A program made the translations under genes and the position numbers. A stretch of DNA of 64,000 bases, taken from contig NW_003314287.1 of assembly GCF_000143415.4 (NCBI RefSeq), positions 875,160 through 939,159 of the forward strand, written 5' to 3'. Source of the stretch: Selaginella moellendorffii (taxonomy: Eukaryota > Streptophyta > Lycopodiopsida > Selaginellales > Selaginellaceae). Under the pieces are notes generated by a model. The model was not told the origin of the DNA. It did no database searches and saw only the letters and a list, made by a program, of their open reading frames with translations. Below, one piece after another: positions 22,961 through 34,871 of the stretch (position 1 is the stretch's first letter; every line of letters begins with the position of its first letter).

Positions 22961-24660
22961 ATAATAATGTTCTATATACCCATTTAGAATAGGAGGGTCC
23001 TAGTAAATATGGAGAAAGCATGGAATAAAAACCAACCACAAATGGTTATTATGATCAATTATAATAAAGTAAATAAAGTCATTCTTAAGGTGATATTGAG
23101 AATGTAAATGTTAAAACAAAAAAATCATTATTGAGTGATGCAAGATTCTCAAATCCATGATGAAATCTTTAAATCCATAGCTCAACCTTTTGGGAAAATT
23201 AATAACATAAAGTAATACTAAGTCATCTATTTTATATTTTGAAGTGGATGATAATAAGAGTTGTAATGCCATTATTATACAGCACTTGAACTAATAGAAG
23301 ACTACTAGTTAATACAGATCCTTAGACCTAACATTAGCAACTTATGGCAATTATAAAGGTAAACTTAACTTTGTTGGCGATATAGGATCGTGACTAACCA
23401 ATGGAACTATTATATGATATAGTGTCATGAATATGATTACAACACCTCTTGGCAAGTCCTTTTATATATTCTTTCCTTATTACCATGATGGCAAGAGGTC
23501 AATATTGCTAAATCTTTTTTCAGTCTCTACCCAAGCTAGTTGAGAAATTAGTCTTCATATGTGCACTTGGCTAGAAGAGCATAAGTACAAAATTCTTAAA
23601 TGTTATTAATCAAAAAATATACTTGACCTAGTTAGAGAAATTTATTCATTAGCTTGCACTTACTAATTTTGAGAACCTTTGTAGTATTGACCTTAGTCCC
23701 TCAATACTCGCTAAGTGATAGTTTACCATATCATGCCTTATATGTTAGTCCCATTTGGTTCTAATAACAAATTATGGAAAGTGTTTAAATTTTTTATTTG
23801 GCATATTTATAAAATTTAGAGATTATTCTGAATATAATGGTATTTGTCCCATGTCCAAATTCGCAATCTTGCATTATTCTATATTTAATAAGTTTCAAGC
23901 TTGTCCTAGAGACTAACTCCTAATACTAAAGGTGAAAGACTAAAGCATATATTCCTTAAGGGCAAAGCGAGAGGTTGTAAAGGGGTTCCAAATGTATAGT
24001 AGGGATGGTGGGTAGGTCGTGCATGGCTAATCAACCTGAGACATAGTTTAGCTCCCACTTGCATGTTTATCCTTGTTTGCATCAGCTTAGGTCTAAGCCC
24101 AAATTCCATACTATGCTAACTAGTGAAGTACCTATATCCTCGTGTTAGGCCATTGGTATGCTGAAATAACACTAAACTTTATTTTGCTCCTTTTTGCATA
24201 TTGGTTTTGACATTGAGATGTTAGAAGCTCTAGGATTGTTCTAATATTACTCTATACTCCTATCATTTTACTCTTTGGACTAAACACTCAAAAGTCACTT
24301 TGTGTTTTAGTTCCTTTGCTCTTTGGTTGCAAACTTGGCAATTTAGCTCTATTCTTTCATTTAGTGGCTCAATGCTCTAAAACTTGGGTTCCACTCTACT
24401 GTCCTTGGACATATGGCATATGGCCTGTAGCATGTGATATATGGCATATGGAAGGTTTAAGTTTTGCTCCATGGTTATCCTATGGTAAATCACCATAGAA
24501 TAAAGGGTGAAAACTACATATGCTATAGATATGCATACTAGATAAATGGTAAATAATCATCTCAATTCAAATGCTAAAAGTTCATGTACTTTACAATTAT
24601 CCTCTTAAAGGTCTAAATGAACTATTTTACTACTGCCACAATGATCCGGTTGGAGCCGAG

Positions 24661-24840
24661 TCAAGAGAAATCGAGAGAAAACCTCAAAGGCCACTTCTTT
24701 GAGGTTTGCTGCGCTAGAGCGTTCCAGGAGACTGTGTTTGGAGCCATGATCTTCTCAAAAGCTCTGTGAACATCGGCCATCCCACACTTAGTGTACATAT
24801 CCACCAACATGTTTCTGACAAAAACATCACTAGATCGATG
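24661..24840 (-). pseudogene. PPR protein relic
   Basis: On the minus strand from 24840 the frame reads SSDVFVRNMLVDMYTKCG, then MADVHRAFEKI and NTVSWNAL, before a TGA at 24661. DMYTKCG and VSWNAL are diagnostic of plant PLS-class PPR repeats. Only about one and a half repeats remain. A telo-box-like TTTAGGGTTCTT and an ATG lie upstream on the same strand near 24980, possibly the old gene start. Confidence 0.75.
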
Positions 24841-26100
24841 CTCTCGAGCTACTGGGAAGAAATTTTTGGAATCCTCTTGCGGAAGCTCGCTTACCTGATT
24901 TCAAGAGAAATCTGGCGGCTGGATGGCAAATGCTAGAAAGCTCTGCACTGCTCGAAGAACCCTAAACAATTCTAGCGATGCCATTGCCCGAGAGCAAGAA
25001 GAGAAGGAGCGCCCGAGCGGTATCTTCTTTGTATTCCCCTTAGCTATCTTTAAGAGAGAATGCATGTGTTTCAGGAATCGACATATTCGTGTTGCTGAAA
25101 ATCTATCACAAGAATTTTTCCATTTTAAGGCTCTAAACGTCTCTCAGAGAACTCAGTAGTTTCATCGTCAAACAAAGTCGTTTGGCCCTGTAGAAGACAA
25201 TGACAATTGTAAGAAACCTCACATGATCAGTCGGCTTATCAAGAAAGACTCAAATCTGAATGGTTCCATGGCGATCCAACACCCGAGCCCACCACACAAC
25301 CTACTTCGTTCATTTGCCACCATTCGGTTCTGCTGCTATCGGGCGCAGCAAACCTAAGGCTTCCAACCGCTTCTACGAGTGATCAGGAGATACCGCGAGT
25401 GCATGGGCGCAGTCCGGATCAAACGAGCCTCGGCAGCCTGGTCGAGCTCGAGAAATCTGGCAAGCACAGGCAAACAAACACGAAGCAAACAAGGTGAATA
25501 CCGTTACCTTATGACAGTGCCTTAACACCGGCATTCTAAGGATGAGGATCGTGTTGGAGGCGTGTAGAACGGCGTCCGAGTTTATCCCGAGAGAAAGATC
25601 GCAACAAATGTATGCTGGTCAGTTTCTTTCCATCGGTGGAGATGGCAAATGGCAAGGGCATCCATGGGAAGGTACCGTTTTAATCGTCAAGCCAAGCATT
25701 CCACTCGGGCTCCATGCTGAATTTGTGTAAGGGAGACTCAGCCCTGAAAAAATTCAAGGCATGGCGAATGACTCATCCAGCTCGTTTTCGAGATTCTCCC
25801 TATCCATCCTTGATCGCGTGATTCTTCCTTCTTTCTAGCCTCCACCGCCATCGACGCGCAACGCCCTCGGCCCTGGAGCGAACTAGTTTCTGATGTGCCA
25901 GCATTCAGGATGGATATTTGGGCGCGGCCGAGCGATTGTTCTTCGGAGCGCCAGATGGCGGATCTCCAATCCGAGGAGAGATTCCCTGTCCCAGCATTGG
26001 ACGAGGCGGCGGTGGAAGGAAGAGCATTGAAAGGTGACAGAGATCTAAACAACCTGGAATTTTCTAGCATAGAAAGGTTAGCCTAGGGTATAGAATGGGC
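24841..26100. other. Moderately GC-rich island, unassigned
   Basis: Base composition is gene-like, in contrast to the flanks, but no open frame has recognisable motifs. It may be the remains of a broken gene, including the 5' part of the PPR relic. Confidence 0.4.
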
Positions 26101-29100
26101 CTATGGATAATAAGCACTTGCAAAAGTGTGGCGTATCCCTAACAATTATTAAACAAGAAACCATTGTTCAAGAGAATTTGATATGGATAAGAATGTTGAA
26201 ACACCACTCAATTGAGGAAAAAGTATCAAAAAATGGTCACAGATGCATTAACAAAAGCATCAACTTACAATCAATGAGCTAGGTAATATTAGAAATAACA
26301 TTGTGCTAGCCAATGAGTGTTGTCAAGGGTTCTTGGAGCAAGCGCATGTATAAACCCCACAAAATCTTAATAAAGTGCTAGCCACTTGATCACATAAAGC
26401 AAGAGTTGCATAACTAACTTAAATAGCCTTTGATAAAAACAATGCAATTGTTGGAAAGCATTGTCACAATCCCTTGTATGTTCAAAAAACTTCTAGAAGA
26501 ATGCTCAAATCCTCACAAGTTGTTGCATTCAAACCATTATATAATTGCAACACCATCCTTTGAAGATAGATGGGAAACTTATGCAAATACCAGGTGTTGT
26601 CCCATGAATAAAATGATCAAACTAATGATATATATCATCCCCAAGATTCCTTCGGAAGAAATTTGGCTAGACTCAAAGATTGGCATGAAGAATTGAACTA
26701 CATATTATGAACGTTGCTATCAACTAAGTTTAATCATTTACATAGATTGAATATACACAAACTGCTACTCCATAATTAGAGGAGGAGGAGGAAGTAGCAA
26801 CTGCTGCAAAGGAGGAGATGACTAATGTATGGATGTCAAAGAAGATAAGAAAGAGGAGGCTTTAAGCAATTCAAGAAGACCTAAGCAAATAACTTGTGGC
26901 CTCACACTATCTAGGAATGAGAAAGGAACAAATGGTGTATGGCCTCATACCATTTTAGATACCAGCATGCAAGTATAATCTCTTTAACCTAGATTTTTGG
27001 CACATACTTATAGCAACATATTGTCTAATGTTATTAACTTGAGCCATTATCATGTTACCTCTTTTCCAATTTCCTATATTGTTGCATGGAACTCTTTGTT
27101 CTATTTCACCAGCTTCCCTTTTACAACCATTTTCATGTTGACCAGATAGAGGGAAATATTTGGGAAATTGTGGGGATAGATCCCTATAGCAAGTAGCAGC
27201 TGGAGCTAGATTTCACTATGAGCAGTGGCCAGAAGACAAAAAGGAGGAGGCAAATACTATTAATACTTTCACTTATCAATCATTTATCTATCTTGCCATG
27301 TGTTTAACATTGCAAACTAATAAATCTACATGTGTTTCCTTTTCAAAATCCACTTTCTCCATTGTTGAAAGCTTGAGCTAGTGCTAGTCATTCCATCCTC
27401 ACCAAGGACAGAACAAATGATAATTGAATCAGCCATAGATAAGCTCACCAACTTGCTGAGAAGAAAAGGCAGCCTATTGGAAAACTCCTTACTAAGAAAT
27501 TAATATTTTTGCCTGTAAAGGTTTTTAAAAAAAAGGTTTAAGATTATAAATATTCAAATGTTTATAGATGCCATTAGTCATTGTTATAACATTGAATCTT
27601 AATGATAGAAAGATATTATATTATGAATATTCTAAAACAGTTTCATATATAACAGCTTTTCTTACCAAAAATTTAGATATATATACTAATAATTTGATAA
27701 AACAAAAATATTAAAGAAATTAAATCTTATCTCTTGTTTTATCATCTCAGTTTGACTAGAAGTGATTTGGAGATAATAACATGAGATTTAAAGACAAGAA
27801 AAACAATCAAGATTTAGGATATAGTCTATAGATTAGATTAAAATGATGACGATGCTTTGATTTGCTGGAAGTATTTTTTGGATTTCATCAAGGAGGAAGC
27901 TTGAGCATCAAAATATTAAAAAAAGATTAAACAGGAATATTTAAACTATTCTAGAGGATATAAATGGAAAAATGTCAATATTTCTATGATAATGTCATTT
28001 GATATTTATATTTTTAAAAATATATTCATTTTCTTGATATTACCACCTGATACACTTTTACCCTTTGCAGTAAACATAGAGAGATAATGTGGGAGATATG
28101 TTTTTACTAAATTAATCTCAAGTGTAGTGTCTTAGTAGTTCATCAAGAATTTAATTGAATTGTTTTTGCATGTACTTCTTTATTGTAATCAAAATTTAGC
28201 ATATAATAAAAAATTATAGTTATAATATTTATAAATATTATATTAATAAATCAATAAATTCATAAATTCATAATATGGTTGAATATTATTGTATTTTATA
28301 AATATTTTATAAAATCATTTTTAATAAGTTATTAATATAATTCTACAAGTAATTATTTTTTATGTTAAAATTATTTAACTATTATTTTTTTGTATGAGGT
28401 CAGGTGTACAAATACTATTATTAGATAGCTGTCACATTAGATTTAATCTGGACCAATTACTCTTATATATAAAGTAGAGTTTTAGGCTAATGTAAATATG
28501 TATATTTTTATATTTTAGACTCTCATATTCATAGAGTTGAAGGGCAACTCTAACTATCCTAGAGTGCTTAAATTTATACCTTTCCTCTTTCATTTCAAAT
28601 TTAGTTTTCCCAGGTTGTCCATTTCTTTTCATTCATTCCTTTATCCATAGAGGTGAAATTTATGCAGTTTTTAATGGCATGTGAGTGTAGTTAAACAATC
28701 AATCTTAATTGATGGTGATACTTATGGTCCTCTTGCTCTTGTTGCCAATCTTTGAGTCTAGCCATATTTCTTCCATAAGAATCTTGGGATGATGTGTATC
28801 ATTAGCTTGATCACTTTATAGTGATCACACTTTATCATTTTTAGGGCAACACTTCATGCTTGTGTAAGTTTCCCATTTGTCTTTAAGGGAGTTGTAATGG
28901 TACAATGGTTTAAATGTGGCAACTTATGGGGATTAGAGCATTTTTTAAAAGCTTTCATTTGTATATTTAAACATGTTGACATTGTGATAATGTTTTCTAA
29001 CAATTACATCGTCTTTGTCATGGGCTATATGAGTCAGTTTTGCAACTTAATATTTATTTATAAAGCTTTTTGCTTTGTACAAAGTTAGATATATATCAAA

Positions 29101-31260
29101 ACAAATCAAGTTGTTGAAAAGTGTTGATAAATTATCAAAGTAGAATGAAAAATTTAATCGCTTACAAGAATTTATATCAAACTATGGCCAACACTTTCTC
29201 TTGAATTTGAGTCATACTATAGCCAACACTTTTTCCTGAATTTGAGTGAACTGAGAATCATAATCTCACTACAATCTTTCCTTTTCCTATCTAGAAATAT
29301 AAAAAGTTTACCATCAATATTGCCATGGTTGTGGCTGTATATACATTATGGGCTCTCATAACAATTTTTTTTCAAGCTCTTGAGATTGCAACTTCAACAT
29401 TCACTAAGAAAGCACTCATTTGCCTTGAATTCCAAGCATCATGATTAGCTGCAACTTGGTTTGGATGAAATCCATTCCAAGAATTGGGGAGATCATTGAT
29501 AAATAATGTTGGAACAAAATCAAACAAGTTAATGAGATATTCTGCCAAGTTACATGAATGCAACGGTTAGCTATAAGATCATGCAAATAATCTATATCTC
29601 TACAAGCTCAACTTTAAGACCAACTGCAAGATGAATGAATGGAAGAAATTTTGTGTTTTTCTTTCCTCTCTCCAATCTGGCATTCAAGGTTTTGTGAGAA
29701 GATAGTAACAGCCACTGAGTGGCAGCAAACATAAAAACATTGGTAACTCACGAAAAAAGTACATAAACATGTATATGCCAAGAAAAAGAAAGAAAACAAT
29801 AAAAAAAGGAAGTTTTTGAAATCAATTTATGAGGCTAATTTTGCAATGGTGCAAGAGAGGGATTTCTCTATATTGTCTTGTGTAGCTTGTAATCCTCATA
29901 CTCAAAGTATAGATCAACTTGGCTTGGTGCCATGGCCATGCTAACTAATAGGATCCCAAGGCACCTCTAGACTCTATACTAGAGGTTGCTCTACATTGGC
30001 AGTTGCCATGGCAACCACACACCACTCAGCCACAACCAATGCGGAGGGCTATATAACACTATGGATCTACCTATCTAGAAGATGAAGGATGAGAACTTGG
30101 CATTGCCATGGCAGCCATTGCTAAGGCTTGGCATTCCTTAGTGTCACTATGGCAGCTGAGTCATTGAGCCATTGTGTGGGAGTTTTACTAGCCATAACCC
30201 TAATAAATGGAAATTTTTGTAAGTGTTAAATTTGTAAGTATTGAATGCCTTGCAGATAAATAGCTAATATATATTTAAAAAATGTATATCTAGATTTTAA
30301 AAGAATTGAATGATTTTTCTGAACTATAACTAATGTACACATAGTTTCTAAACTTGTAGTATATACCTCTTAAACTACTTTTATTACTTTAAACTATGAT
30401 ATTTATAGATAGTAAAGATTGATAAAGTTTAGTGAAACTAGATATTTAAATATGAGAAAAATCTATTAGAATTTAAAAATAGAGGGAAATAATCTAGGAA
30501 CAAGTTTTTTTTTTAAAAATAATTTCAAATTTGACCAAATGTCAATGTGCTGTGATTCCCTTAGCCAATCAACAAAGTCAAATCTGATATAATCTCTTTA
30601 GTTTGGACTTCCAAATATACCACCCATCTCAATACTATTTCAAAATTGAATAACATTTAACTTTAGTGCACTCTAATAAATTTTGTCTCAAAAGTGTTCC
30701 CTTTAGTTAATTACAAATATCTAGTAGTCCAATTTTACTTTTGCTCGGCTAAACCCAAAGTGTAAAGTGCTAAGAGAGAGTAACGCTTAGCATAAAAGAT
30801 TATAAGTAATCAAAAAGAACAACTTATAAAACATTATTCAAAAATAAAGTGAATGGCCTATGTATAACATGTACTTTATTTCTTGATTGGTCAAAGATTA
30901 AAACTTAATCATCTTTAAGTTTGAAAAGTGGACCTCCCAAAAGTTTAAACTGAGGAACTTTACAATTCAATTATAGAAGGAAAGGTGTTAAGTGTGCCTA
31001 AATAAAAACTGAATATTAATTTTTCTTGGGTTTGAATAGTACAACTTACAATTTATAACTATAAAAATGCAAGTAAAATTTTTATTAATAATTTGGTTCT
31101 ATACTTAATATTTCAAACTGCTCTTTATGTTCCAATCTAGATACTCCAAAATCAAAATTGGAACTTCACCTCAAAATTGGAACTCTACTGAGCAAAGAGG
31201 ACTTTATTGGGTCAGCTAAACCATGTTACTCTTTAACATTTCCACTGTCACGCACCATGG
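26101..31260. other. AT-rich desert
   Basis: No gene recognised. It contains two copies of the 22-bp palindrome (26889-26910 degenerate, 26932-26953 good) and otherwise unstructured AT-rich sequence. Confidence 0.6.
26932..26953. repeat. Remote 22-bp palindrome copy
   Basis: Arms ATGGTGTA and TACCAT around GGCC; the arms are compensated (GGTGT/ATACC). A degenerate copy lies 43 bp upstream. These are the only clear copies outside 1-11.4 kb. Confidence 0.75.
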
Positions 31261-32729
31261 AAACTTCGACTAGCTTTGGTCTTTAGCCTCAGGCTGAGGA
31301 ATCATTGGATGGCCTGGCAGATGAGCCCGGCAGAGTGCAAATATAGACGCCAGAAAAGCGGGTGCTCCATAGGGTGCACCTCCAGAAGTACGCACTCGGG
31401 GTGTGGTAGGTTATGTACTTGTTCCAACCAGGGATTTGAGGTGGGCGATGTGCTTGCTCGTCAAGTTTGCGGACAAGTGGAATGAATCCTATGGTGTCAT
31501 CGCACAAGATGCCCAGTTGAGCAAACACTCCCAAGCGAAGCACGTCACTTGAATGATGAGAGGCATGCGGTTCCTTCCATCGCCCAACTACAGCGTCAAC
31601 GAGCCAACGAGATACTTGACATGGTTGCGGCACTTGTCCAGGCAGCCCCTCGGACCTGCACACAGATTGAGATCAGCCCGACCAGATATTATTATTTTAC
31701 CCACACTTCCTTATAATAAGATAATTCGGTTGTGAATGCTTAACTCTTGGATTACTCCACCAGGTTCATTTTCTTGTGAATTCAAACACTTATAGGTTGA
31801 CCAGATTATACCAAATTGATTTTCACAACAGTGACTGTTATGACAACACCATATATGAAGTAAGAAATACGTCCTGATTGCCCGATAATTGAGCCGGCCA
31901 GCTAGCCAGCCATTTGATCACGACCCAAGCGTCGGTGCAATGACGAGTTAACAATTCCCATGGGTATGAATAAGAAAATGATCCGGGCAGACATCATCAT
32001 ACTGGTAAACGATAAACAAAGAGGACTTTTTCTTTGAATTCTTTATTTCCTTCTCTTGCTTTTGGGTGTTCTTGAAAGCAACACCTTCCTTCGTCACCCT
32101 CAGTTGGATAAACACACACCCCAACTAGGTAGAACAAATGAAAGTGGCGCATTGTTTCCTAGGCCAACATTTGACCCCAAATTTTATACTCCTCCATCTG
32201 ATCATCTCATTCCATTTTGCGGCGAAACGTGCGAAAACAAAGAAAAAACTGGCATACTACCACATCGTGAATATAAACAAAACAAATTTCCAGCCAAATC
32301 TTATCATAACAAACCACTTGTGCTCAACTTACCATGCCATCCATTTGAGAGTAAGACGTTGTAGCCAATCAGCGAAGTTGAAGTTGAAACTTTCTTAGGA
32401 GAGCCTGACAAGTCACAAGAAAGATAGAAAAATTCAATCCAAGCTACCCCAAAATCTTGTCGTCTGAAAAGGGACGGCGATCGATCATCAATCCAACCAT
32501 GTTTATTCTCCAAAATTTTTCCTTTTCCAACACATTACTGAAAGCTAGCTTTCCCTCTTGTGTGTCTACCATCTTTTTTTACAACACACTCACGATGCAC
32601 ACGAACACAAATCTCCCCCTCCTTCGATCGTACAAGTCATGTTGTGTGAAAATCCCTCCAGCAAATGCCCAGCCTGGGAAAATGCCGCATGTGTCTTTGT
32701 CAGTTGTGCCTAGTCGTTATACTTTCTGC
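31261..32729. other. Spacer with small GC-rich patch at 31280-31700
   Basis: The patch is open in two frames (124 codons on the minus strand), but I recognise no family. The rest is AT-rich and includes the likely 3' UTR of the GRAS gene. Confidence 0.4.
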
Positions 32730-34871
32730 TCAGATCCAAGCCCCAACGCCATTGAGCGGCATTCCCCGCCACCCTAGGATCAAGAACCCCTCCTGGTTCG
32801 TCAGCGTATATCCATCCGAGTAGTAGAGCTTGAGAAGAAGGCTGGCCTGGTTGATCGCCTTGTGGCTCATGGACACGGCTCGGAAGCCCACGCCCTCCAT
32901 CCTGGCGTTCCACGCCCGCATCGACTCGTGCCGCTCCACGCGCTCGCTACCCTCGCACGCGATCATGTTGCGCAGCTTCTGCGCCGCGATGAGCTCCTCG
33001 AGTTTCTTCCGCCCGGGGAGCGTCCCAGGCATGTGTAGCGACGCATCGAACGCGTCAAACACGGCCGAGTAGTAGTGGAGGCAGGCCATGAAGCGGTGCA
33101 TGAAATCGGGGCTGTTGTGATCCGCGTCGTTCTCGGCCATCACCACCAGCCTCGGCCGCAGCGAGCGCAGCCCCTGCAGGAACTGGTCGAGGTCACGCTT
33201 GAGGAACCGGTGGAACTGGCACAGGCTGTTGACGAGCACCGCCTCGCCATCGCGGAGCTCCACCATCCCGGCGTGGAAGTCCTCGAGCTCCACTCTGAGA
33301 ATGCAGTACTCGAAGGGCACCCCCAGCGATCGGGCGCAGTCTAGAAGCTTGCTCCCGGCCTCCTGGAGGTCGCGCAGCGAGGAGCCAACGGCGGTCATGC
33401 GCACGACGGGCGGGCCGCCGGGGCGCATGGCCAGCGACTGGAGGAAGGAGGGCCACTGCGCGCCATACCAGACCTGGAAGTCGACGACGTGGATGGCGCG
33501 CTCGCGGTCGGCGGCCTCGAGCAGGATCTGGTTCATGGTGAGGTGCGTGAACTTGCCGATGGGGATGTACTCGTAGAAGACCCAAAAGGCCTCGAGCATG
33601 TCGCTGCGCGTGGCGCTGCTCAGCTGCTGGAGGCTGTGGTCGGCGATGAGGCCCTGGAAGTGGGAGGAGCGGGTGTTGCGGCTGAGGCGCGCCACCAGGG
33701 CCTCGGTCACGTACGAGGCCAGCCGCTGCATGGGGCTGCCATGGGGGACGACGAGCGCGCGGAGCTGGACGAGAATGGCGCGGGCGAGGTCGAGGTTGTC
33801 GATGGCCACAGCGCCGGCGCAGCTGAGGAGCATCCGGACGAGGCGGAGCTGCTGGTCCACGGGCTCGAATTTGGGAAAGTTGTTGCTATGGTGTCGCTGC
33901 TGCTGCTGCTGCTGCTGCTGTTGACCAAGGTGGTGGTGGTGATTGCTGTTGTAATCTCCTCCTCCTGCCCTGGAAACCCCCCCGCCACCCAATGCCACCA
34001 TCTCTTGCTTCATGGGTTGGATCACTAGCTGCTGATGTTCTTGGTGATGTTCTTGGGGGTGGTGGTGACGGTGGTGATGGTAATCGAGTTCTTCCAGCTT
34101 TGGGTTGATGAAAGCCCGCTGCTCCGACTGGACGCAGACGCTAGTGGTGGTGGAGCCCGGGCTGAGCTGCGGAGTCCTTGGGTGAGGGGGAGGAGTCCTA
34201 GGATTGAAACACGAACCTTGGGAGATGCTGGACAGCCGGGGGTTTGCCACCGGCAAGGAAATGCCCTGTTGCGGGACCTGCGCCCGTGCCGAGACTGGTG
34301 TCAGGGGTGGTAAAGAGCTTGACGACATCTGTCCCGGGGGGCTGGCGGCACTGCTGCTGCTGCTGCTGTCGATCTCGCCGGCCAGCTCGCCGGCCAGGCG
34401 CTCGATCTCCAATTCGCCTGGCGCCCGCTTGGGCAATTGTATCATGCCATGGCCCTGCTGCGTGAAACCCGCCAGGAGCTCCTGAATCTCCATAGCGTCG
34501 TCCTGATCCCTCTCAAAGAACCCACTATCGAAATCACTGCTGTGGTAGTGCAGCTGCTGCTGCTCGTGGACGTAATCCAGCACCGAAATCGGCGTTGTCT
34601 GGAGTCCATTGCCGCCGAACACGTCCCCGAAATCGCAGCACGGGTCGATGTAGAGGTGGTGGTCCTGCGCCTGCGAATTGATGGATCCCCAATCCTTGCA
34701 GTCGAAGATGGATTGCTGCTGCTGTTGCTGCTGCTGCCAGTCGGCGATTGGGTCGGCGAGGAAGAGATCGCTCTCGATGAACATGGTTGACGCTAGCTCC
34801 TCCGCCACTCCACCGCACTCACCTCTCGTCGATCCACCCCCGCCGTAGACCACTGCTCCTAGAGATCCCAT
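32730..34871 (-). CDS. GRAS-family transcription factor
   Basis: Intronless, 713 aa. The N-terminal half (1-340) is low-complexity, with several poly-Gln and His-rich runs coded by CAG/CAC repeats. The C-terminal half (about 340-713) is a complete GRAS domain: leucine-rich LRLVRMLLSCAGAV, the VHIID block RAIHVVDFQ, a second leucine-heptad region, a PFYRE-like block, RVERHE, and the SAW end WRGMPLNGVGAWI. GRAS proteins are plant nuclear regulators of development and gibberellin signalling. The subfamily is not assigned; the C-terminus recalls SCL and NSP groups. Known GRAS genes are often intronless, as here. The start is the first ATG of the frame, MGSLGAVV. Confidence 0.93.
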   Translation of the reverse strand: MGSLGAVVYGGGGSTRGECGGVAEELASTMFIESDLFLADPIADWQQQQQQQQSIFDCKDWGSINSQAQDHHLYIDPCCDFGDVFGGNGLQTTPISVLDYVHEQQQLHYHSSDFDSGFFERDQDDAMEIQELLAGFTQQGHGMIQLPKRAPGELEIERLAGELAGEIDSSSSSSAASPPGQMSSSSLPPLTPVSARAQVPQQGISLPVANPRLSSISQGSCFNPRTPPPHPRTPQLSPGSTTTSVCVQSEQRAFINPKLEELDYHHHRHHHPQEHHQEHQQLVIQPMKQEMVALGGGGVSRAGGGDYNSNHHHHLGQQQQQQQQQRHHSNNFPKFEPVDQQLRLVRMLLSCAGAVAIDNLDLARAILVQLRALVVPHGSPMQRLASYVTEALVARLSRNTRSSHFQGLIADHSLQQLSSATRSDMLEAFWVFYEYIPIGKFTHLTMNQILLEAADRERAIHVVDFQVWYGAQWPSFLQSLAMRPGGPPVVRMTAVGSSLRDLQEAGSKLLDCARSLGVPFEYCILRVELEDFHAGMVELRDGEAVLVNSLCQFHRFLKRDLDQFLQGLRSLRPRLVVMAENDADHNSPDFMHRFMACLHYYSAVFDAFDASLHMPGTLPGRKKLEELIAAQKLRNMIACEGSERVERHESMRAWNARMEGVGFRAVSMSHKAINQASLLLKLYYSDGYTLTNQEGFLILGWRGMPLNGVGAWI

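Larger units (their letters stand above)
20622..24660. other. AT-rich gene desert
   Basis: No supported gene. It contains a tandem 400-bp duplication (22155-22960). Short ORFs here have no recognisable content. Confidence 0.6.

Noticed and set aside
24400-24450. ATATGGCATATGGCC segment as a further palindrome copy
   Set aside because: Only the left half matches; symmetry is lost, so not counted.
31276-31735. Overlapping ORFs of up to 124 codons
   Set aside because: Two strands open, no recognisable motif, isolated in AT-rich DNA; not supported as a gene.
33193-34028. Long ORFs opposite the GRAS gene
   Set aside because: GC-rich coding sequence gives chance open antisense frames; no motifs.
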